From Puniceicoccales bacterium (lineage in GTDB: Bacteria > Verrucomicrobiota > Verrucomicrobiia > Opitutales > JAIRKQ01), in the NCBI GenBank assembly GCA_031270385.1, contig JAISXS010000007.1, positions 1 through 9,902 of the forward strand: a DNA stretch of 9,902 nt, given 5' to 3'. Under the pieces are notes generated by a model that searched no databases, was not told the DNA's origin, and worked only from the letters and a program-made list of their open reading frames with translations. The position numbers were made by a program, and so were the translations under genes. Below, in pieces: positions 6,556 through 9,902 of the stretch (its first letter is position 1; each line of letters opens with the position of its first letter).

Positions 6556-6660
6556 TGTAATTGTCTTATTTGAAAAAAGCATTCTGCCTAACAATATTTA
6601 GCGGAAAGATTCCCATTTTTTGGAATATGGTGTGTGCTTTTCTCGGGGAAGATGATTATA
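6556..6660 (-). repeat. MITE-like palindromic repeat, copy 9 (105 bp), next to the stop of the large gene
   Basis: It begins TGTAATTGTCTTATTTGAAA and ends CTCGGGGAAGATGATTATA. The ends pair over about 26 bases, and ATTCCC/GGAAT can pair in the centre. It ends six bases beyond the stop codon of the large minus-strand gene, so it would be the first structure transcribed after that gene. Confidence 0.85.
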
Positions 6661-6665
6661 TATTG

Positions 6666-9600
6666 TCAAATTTCGTTCTCGTCTAGCCAGCGAAATAAAA
6701 TGACCTCGTATCTGCGGCCGAATCTTTTGTTGATCCGCGATAATTTATCCAAATCGTCGTTGGGTGTGTTTTCCCTGGAATTGATATATTCTGGTAGTCG
6801 TTGGACTACGGCCTCGCAATAGGCCCGTTCCATGACCTTGCCGGATTTGTCCACGTGATCGCCGAACGCACGCACGAGAAACGTATCACCGCGTGTGCAC
6901 AAAAAATGAGACGTCGCTTGCAGAATATCACCCTGATTTACGACATTCGGCAAATTTTCCTCCAAATACCCGCTTGCGGATCGATCGTCGTAGGCCGGCA
7001 AATTTTTTTGAAAATTTATGAAAGTTCCGGAATTTATCCCGGATTCATCTATGGCTTCCTGCAAAATTCCCGCCACAGTGCAATTCGCAGGATCCACATC
7101 GACGCGTCTGTTAGCGAAATCTCCAATTGTGGTGAACGGAACGGGGCACTGGCCAATGGCTTTGGCGAGTTTTTCAGAAAGTACTCTGATTTTGCTATTG
7201 CCAAATCCAGAAAATTGATCGATCATTTTTTCCGAATAAAACCTTGGAAATACGACCTCGCCGTAGCGATTCCGTATGGACGACAGCACGCATTGCCAGG
7301 TCAAAGCATCTTGGGAATTCACATTAAATGGGCCGTCGATCAGCAAAACTTCCGCCGGATTTTCATTCGAAAATTGTTCGCGGGATCGAAGCAATCGGAA
7401 CCGTTTGTTAGTCAAAGAATCTAGCGTCAAATCTTCCAAAATTCCATCCTTCGCGGTGGAAACAAAATATCCGTCAAACAGGTTGCCATTGAGCAAATAA
7501 GAATAGTCGTAAATAAATTCAATTTGGCCGAGATTAAGACCGATCCCAGGAATGATTGAATTTTTGTGCATAGTTTTATTCAGTGGAATCAGCGGATTCG
7601 TCCTGGAATTTCCAAGAATTGGACTCGGAGAACACCCAAACGGAGAAAAATTTGCATGCCTCAGATATCCAACATTTAAAATTCCATGCGTGCTTTCAGG
7701 CACACAGAACAGCGTGAGATTGCTTAGGTAATTGATCATCGCGTTGTCAAATTTCGCCTGTGCCACGGAATCCACGATGGATGTCGAAAAATTCCAATTT
7801 TCCAGACCCATGCCAAGCTGAATATCCGGCGCGTAACCCTGGCAAATATACGGCGCACGCAAATTACAGTGCGCCAGCCATCGCACGCCGGACTGGCCAA
7901 TAGTATCGCCAACAACGCCGTATTTCATGCGGGTGCAAAATGATAGGTAGTTAGTATTCCCGCCAACTAACGCCCTTTCACTTTCGACTGTATTGCTACC
8001 AAGCGGATTCAAGCCAGCGATTTCCTGCAAAACGTTCCCGGTCCCGGAATCTATTAGCCGCCAATTGAAACAATCCCAGTTCATGTTGGCGTTACCTTTT
8101 CCGTTCGTACAGATCAATTTGATGGCGGAAAATCCACTTGCCGATTTGCCGGTGTCGATGTGCAAAAATTTTGAACGGCTATCTGTGTTTACCATGTAAT
8201 TTCCGGAATCACAATCGATGGATTGCGAATTTTGCAGTGAAAACATCCTCACTTCTCCGGCCCTAATTGCCGTTGAAAATTTCAGTTTTAAAATTGTCGA
8301 TACCGGATTCCCATTGACATTGTGTACCAACGGGAAAGTGCCGATTTTTGAAAATGCGCCCTGGGAATCCGCGAATCCCAACAGCGTAAGGCTCGTCAAA
8401 TAGTTCAATTTTTCGTACGGCACGCACAGTTCGATCACGTAGTCCGTGGTCTCCAAATCGACTGTGTGTGGATTCCACAGTAAAATTTGCGGCACAAACG
8501 TAATGGCGAGATGGCCATCGATCACAGTCACGCCGATGTTGACATTCGCCTGCGCCAGCACGGGGAAAATTCCGTGAATTGCCGATGCATAAGGCGAAAG
8601 CATAGCGTTTTCCAAATTTTGCGGGTTTGGGAGCGGACACGTGGCAGTGACAGGAAGGCATCCGTTTTTGTTCGCACTGGACAACGAAAAAAATGACAGC
8701 AGAAAATCGAGAGTCGGCACATATGCCGGCAAGCCATCTCGCACTTCGAATAAATATTCTCCGTAAGCCATGGATTTCCTTGTACTTGCCAGTTTAGAGA
8801 GATCTCTACGCAGTCCGCACTTTTTTGCATCGCTCAAAATGCCGTAGGAATGAAAAGTTACAGCGTGTTTGTTTTTAATGAAACTTTCGAAAGCACCGCC
8901 GTCGACGTCAGCCAATTGCTCTTGGAAATCGATTTTTGTGAGTAAAAAATTGTTTTTTAGTAAATTATTTTCACCAAAGATTAATTCGCTATCGAAAACC
9001 TGCGGACAGCAATAGCGGACTTTTTTGCTGCGGAAATCATTCGATTGGCAATATCTGTCAACGCAATTGATTTTTACTTTCTGGCTTTCGTCACATATCC
9101 AAAATCCGTAGTGACCGACGACTTCGCTGCCATCGATTATGTCAAGCGGCGTCACGCGTACACGGTCCCCAACGCAACTGTCGGAGAATATAACAACCGG
9201 AGTGTTCGTTCCATCGCTCGGGTCAAAATGAAAATTCCCGGAATTTGCGCCAGAAACCAGCCACCCGCGAAAGTTTTCGGAATTTGACTCAGCTGTTTCC
9301 CAAACTCCAGTGTAATGCTTGCGATCTCCACCCCGGGCCATTTGTGGCCCAGGGGAGGTGGCACATCTGTCATCTCCTGCTAATTCTTGTAGCTTGCCAA
9401 CCGCCAGGTTGAGTGCGACCATGGCATTTTCTCTCGCCTTTGCTAGGTTATTTTCGCCCCTGGATCGCAAAATTTCTATGTAATTCATTGTCCCAATGCC
9501 GGCAAAAACGCCGCCTATCAGTAATGCAATGAGTGTGACAAAAACAAGAGCTGTGCCATTGTAATCGTTCCGCCCGAAAAGGGCGCGCTTTCCTTTATAA

Positions 9601-9698
9601 GGAGAAGAAGATTCCCGACAAATATCGTTGGACAGGATGCCCTTGTCGAGTGTGACAACTATAGTATGTCGATCCATTGGTTTACGTTTTGTAATCAT
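6666..9698 (-). CDS. Verru_Chthon cassette protein A-like membrane-anchored protein (1010 aa) with a repeat-encoded insert
   Basis: The protein resembles the Verru_Chthon cassette protein A family (TIGR02600), a large Verrucomicrobiota protein usually encoded with pilin-like proteins; its function is unknown. A single hydrophobic segment lies at about 48-69 (GTALVFVTLIALLIGGVFAG), followed by LAKARENAMVALNLAVGKLQ and a region around residue 110 (GDDRCATSPG) typical of the family. Near the C-terminus are DGPFNVNSQDALTWQ, PFTTIGDFANRR, TRGDTFLVRAFGD and AVVQRLPEYIN. It is probably anchored in the inner membrane with most of the chain outside. Residues 13-46 are encoded by a palindromic repeat (9560-9663). 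The repeat contains no in-frame start codon and the next Met is beyond the hydrophobic segment, so translation must start upstream and read through it. I use the ATG at 9698; a TTG at 9743 and an ATG at 9677 are alternatives, none with a good ribosome site. No cassette B, C or D gene is in the window. Confidence 0.82.
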   Translation of the reverse strand: MITKRKPMDRHTIVVTLDKGILSNDICRESSSPYKGKRALFGRNDYNGTALVFVTLIALLIGGVFAGIGTMNYIEILRSRGENNLAKARENAMVALNLAVGKLQELAGDDRCATSPGPQMARGGDRKHYTGVWETAESNSENFRGWLVSGANSGNFHFDPSDGTNTPVVIFSDSCVGDRVRVTPLDIIDGSEVVGHYGFWICDESQKVKINCVDRYCQSNDFRSKKVRYCCPQVFDSELIFGENNLLKNNFLLTKIDFQEQLADVDGGAFESFIKNKHAVTFHSYGILSDAKKCGLRRDLSKLASTRKSMAYGEYLFEVRDGLPAYVPTLDFLLSFFSLSSANKNGCLPVTATCPLPNPQNLENAMLSPYASAIHGIFPVLAQANVNIGVTVIDGHLAITFVPQILLWNPHTVDLETTDYVIELCVPYEKLNYLTSLTLLGFADSQGAFSKIGTFPLVHNVNGNPVSTILKLKFSTAIRAGEVRMFSLQNSQSIDCDSGNYMVNTDSRSKFLHIDTGKSASGFSAIKLICTNGKGNANMNWDCFNWRLIDSGTGNVLQEIAGLNPLGSNTVESERALVGGNTNYLSFCTRMKYGVVGDTIGQSGVRWLAHCNLRAPYICQGYAPDIQLGMGLENWNFSTSIVDSVAQAKFDNAMINYLSNLTLFCVPESTHGILNVGYLRHANFSPFGCSPSPILGNSRTNPLIPLNKTMHKNSIIPGIGLNLGQIEFIYDYSYLLNGNLFDGYFVSTAKDGILEDLTLDSLTNKRFRLLRSREQFSNENPAEVLLIDGPFNVNSQDALTWQCVLSSIRNRYGEVVFPRFYSEKMIDQFSGFGNSKIRVLSEKLAKAIGQCPVPFTTIGDFANRRVDVDPANCTVAGILQEAIDESGINSGTFINFQKNLPAYDDRSASGYLEENLPNVVNQGDILQATSHFLCTRGDTFLVRAFGDHVDKSGKVMERAYCEAVVQRLPEYINSRENTPNDDLDKLSRINKRFGRRYEVILFRWLDENEI
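9560..9663 (+). repeat. MITE-like palindromic repeat, copy 10 (104 bp), inside the coding region
   Basis: It begins TGTAATCGTTCCGCCCGAAA and ends CTTGTCGAGTGTGACAACTA-TA. It belongs to the subtype with GGGC/GCCC in the stem. Counting one TA as the target duplication, the net insertion is 102 bp, or 34 codons, and no stop is created on the minus strand. The rebuilt junction reads CAT-ACT-AAT-GGC, that is H-T-N-G. Confidence 0.85.
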
Positions 9699-9763
9699 TT
9701 TAATGGTGACGTCGCGTAAAATATTGTGGATTGTGAACTTCAATTGTAAAGGACCATATGAAT

Positions 9764-9790
9764 AAAAATTTTCTCCTTAGCAAAATTTTT
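9764..9790. promoter_or_regulatory. Perfect 9-bp inverted repeat with a Shine-Dalgarno-like loop
   Basis: AAAAATTTT at 9764-9772 and AAAATTTTT at 9782-9790 are exact complements. The nine-base loop, read on the minus strand, contains AAGGAG (9778-9773). The nearest ATG downstream on that strand (9757) opens only a five-codon frame whose TGA overlaps the TTG at 9743. The site lies between the large gene and the IS630 end. Confidence 0.5.
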
Positions 9791-9794
9791 TATA

Positions 9795-9902
9795 TATAGC
9801 AATTCCCCTTGACGAGGGCGTTTAAAAATATAGTAGGTAAGAGCGAGATGTACTATTCGAAAGATCTGAGGGAAAAGGTAGTAAAGTATTTCGAGAATCA
9901 CA
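9795..9902 (+). mobile_element. IS630-family insertion sequence, 5' end, running off the right edge
   Basis: The left terminal sequence TATAGCAATTCCCCTTGACG and GGGCGTTTAAA precedes a transposase start codon 53 bases in. It is similar to the IS end at 241-210 and, at about 18 of 27 positions by hand count, to the right arm of repeat copy 5. Only the first ~108 bp are inside the window. Confidence 0.78.
9848..9902 (+). CDS. IS630-family transposase, N-terminal 18 residues (partial)
   Basis: The frame from ATG 9848 reads MYYSKDLREKVVKYFENH to the window edge. The pattern Y-S-x-D-L-R-x-K-V is the usual start of IS630 transposases and opens their helix-turn-helix DNA-binding domain; the DDE catalytic domain would lie outside. 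No stop occurs in the visible part, so it may be intact. It differs at many positions from the broken transposase at the left edge. Confidence 0.78.
   Translation, partial: MYYSKDLREKVVKYFENH

Noticed and set aside
6801..7424. 207-codon plus-strand frame opposite the large gene
   Set aside because: It is antisense to a convincingly conserved coding region and has no recognisable domain.

Overview
The window looks like chromosomal DNA of a Verrucomicrobiota bacterium, possibly of the Opitutae/Puniceicoccales side. The main evidence is the large minus-strand gene at 6666-9698, whose N-terminal hydrophobic segment and C-terminal motifs fit the Verru_Chthon cassette protein A family. Weak Shine-Dalgarno sequences in front of most genes are compatible with this. 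The density of insertion sequences and small palindromic repeats suggests a genome that tolerates mobile DNA, as in a host-associated lineage; that last point is inference.

Layout. Positions 1-241 hold the 5' end of an IS630-family insertion sequence on the minus strand; its transposase is broken by a ~108-bp palindromic repeat. Positions 238-348 hold a rearranged copy of the same repeat. Positions 389-3369 are a minus-strand housekeeping cluster: a YmdB-type phosphodiesterase, then rsmD (16S rRNA methyltransferase), then murJ (lipid II flippase). A SurA/PpiC-type periplasmic chaperone is divergent at 3422-4495. Positions 4692-5613 are a dense array of palindromic repeats, whole and broken. 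An unrecognised 231-aa protein lies at 5650-6345 (minus), followed by another repeat at 6556-6660 and the large Verru_Chthon protein A-like gene. A second IS630-family element starts at about 9795 and runs out of the window on the plus strand.

The most interesting part is the repeat family. At least nine near-complete copies of 103-108 bp occur, with several half copies. They begin and end in TATA, have long imperfect terminal inverted repeats, and their ends resemble the ends of both IS630 elements. They therefore look like non-autonomous (MITE-like) IS630 relatives that insert at TA. Two insertions can be reconstructed by hand. Removing one copy plus one TA restores the reading frame of the left transposase. 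Removing another copy plus one TA leaves the large membrane protein in frame, so that copy adds 34 translated residues just before the transmembrane segment, much like the in-frame palindromic elements known from Rickettsia. Repeat halves are also shuffled into a composite array at 5263-5613, and insertion of an IS into a repeat, followed by a repeat into that IS, can be read at the left edge.

The housekeeping genes share an envelope/ribosome theme (lipid II export, outer-membrane protein folding, rRNA modification), but nothing shows that they work as one pathway with the large gene or the unknown protein.
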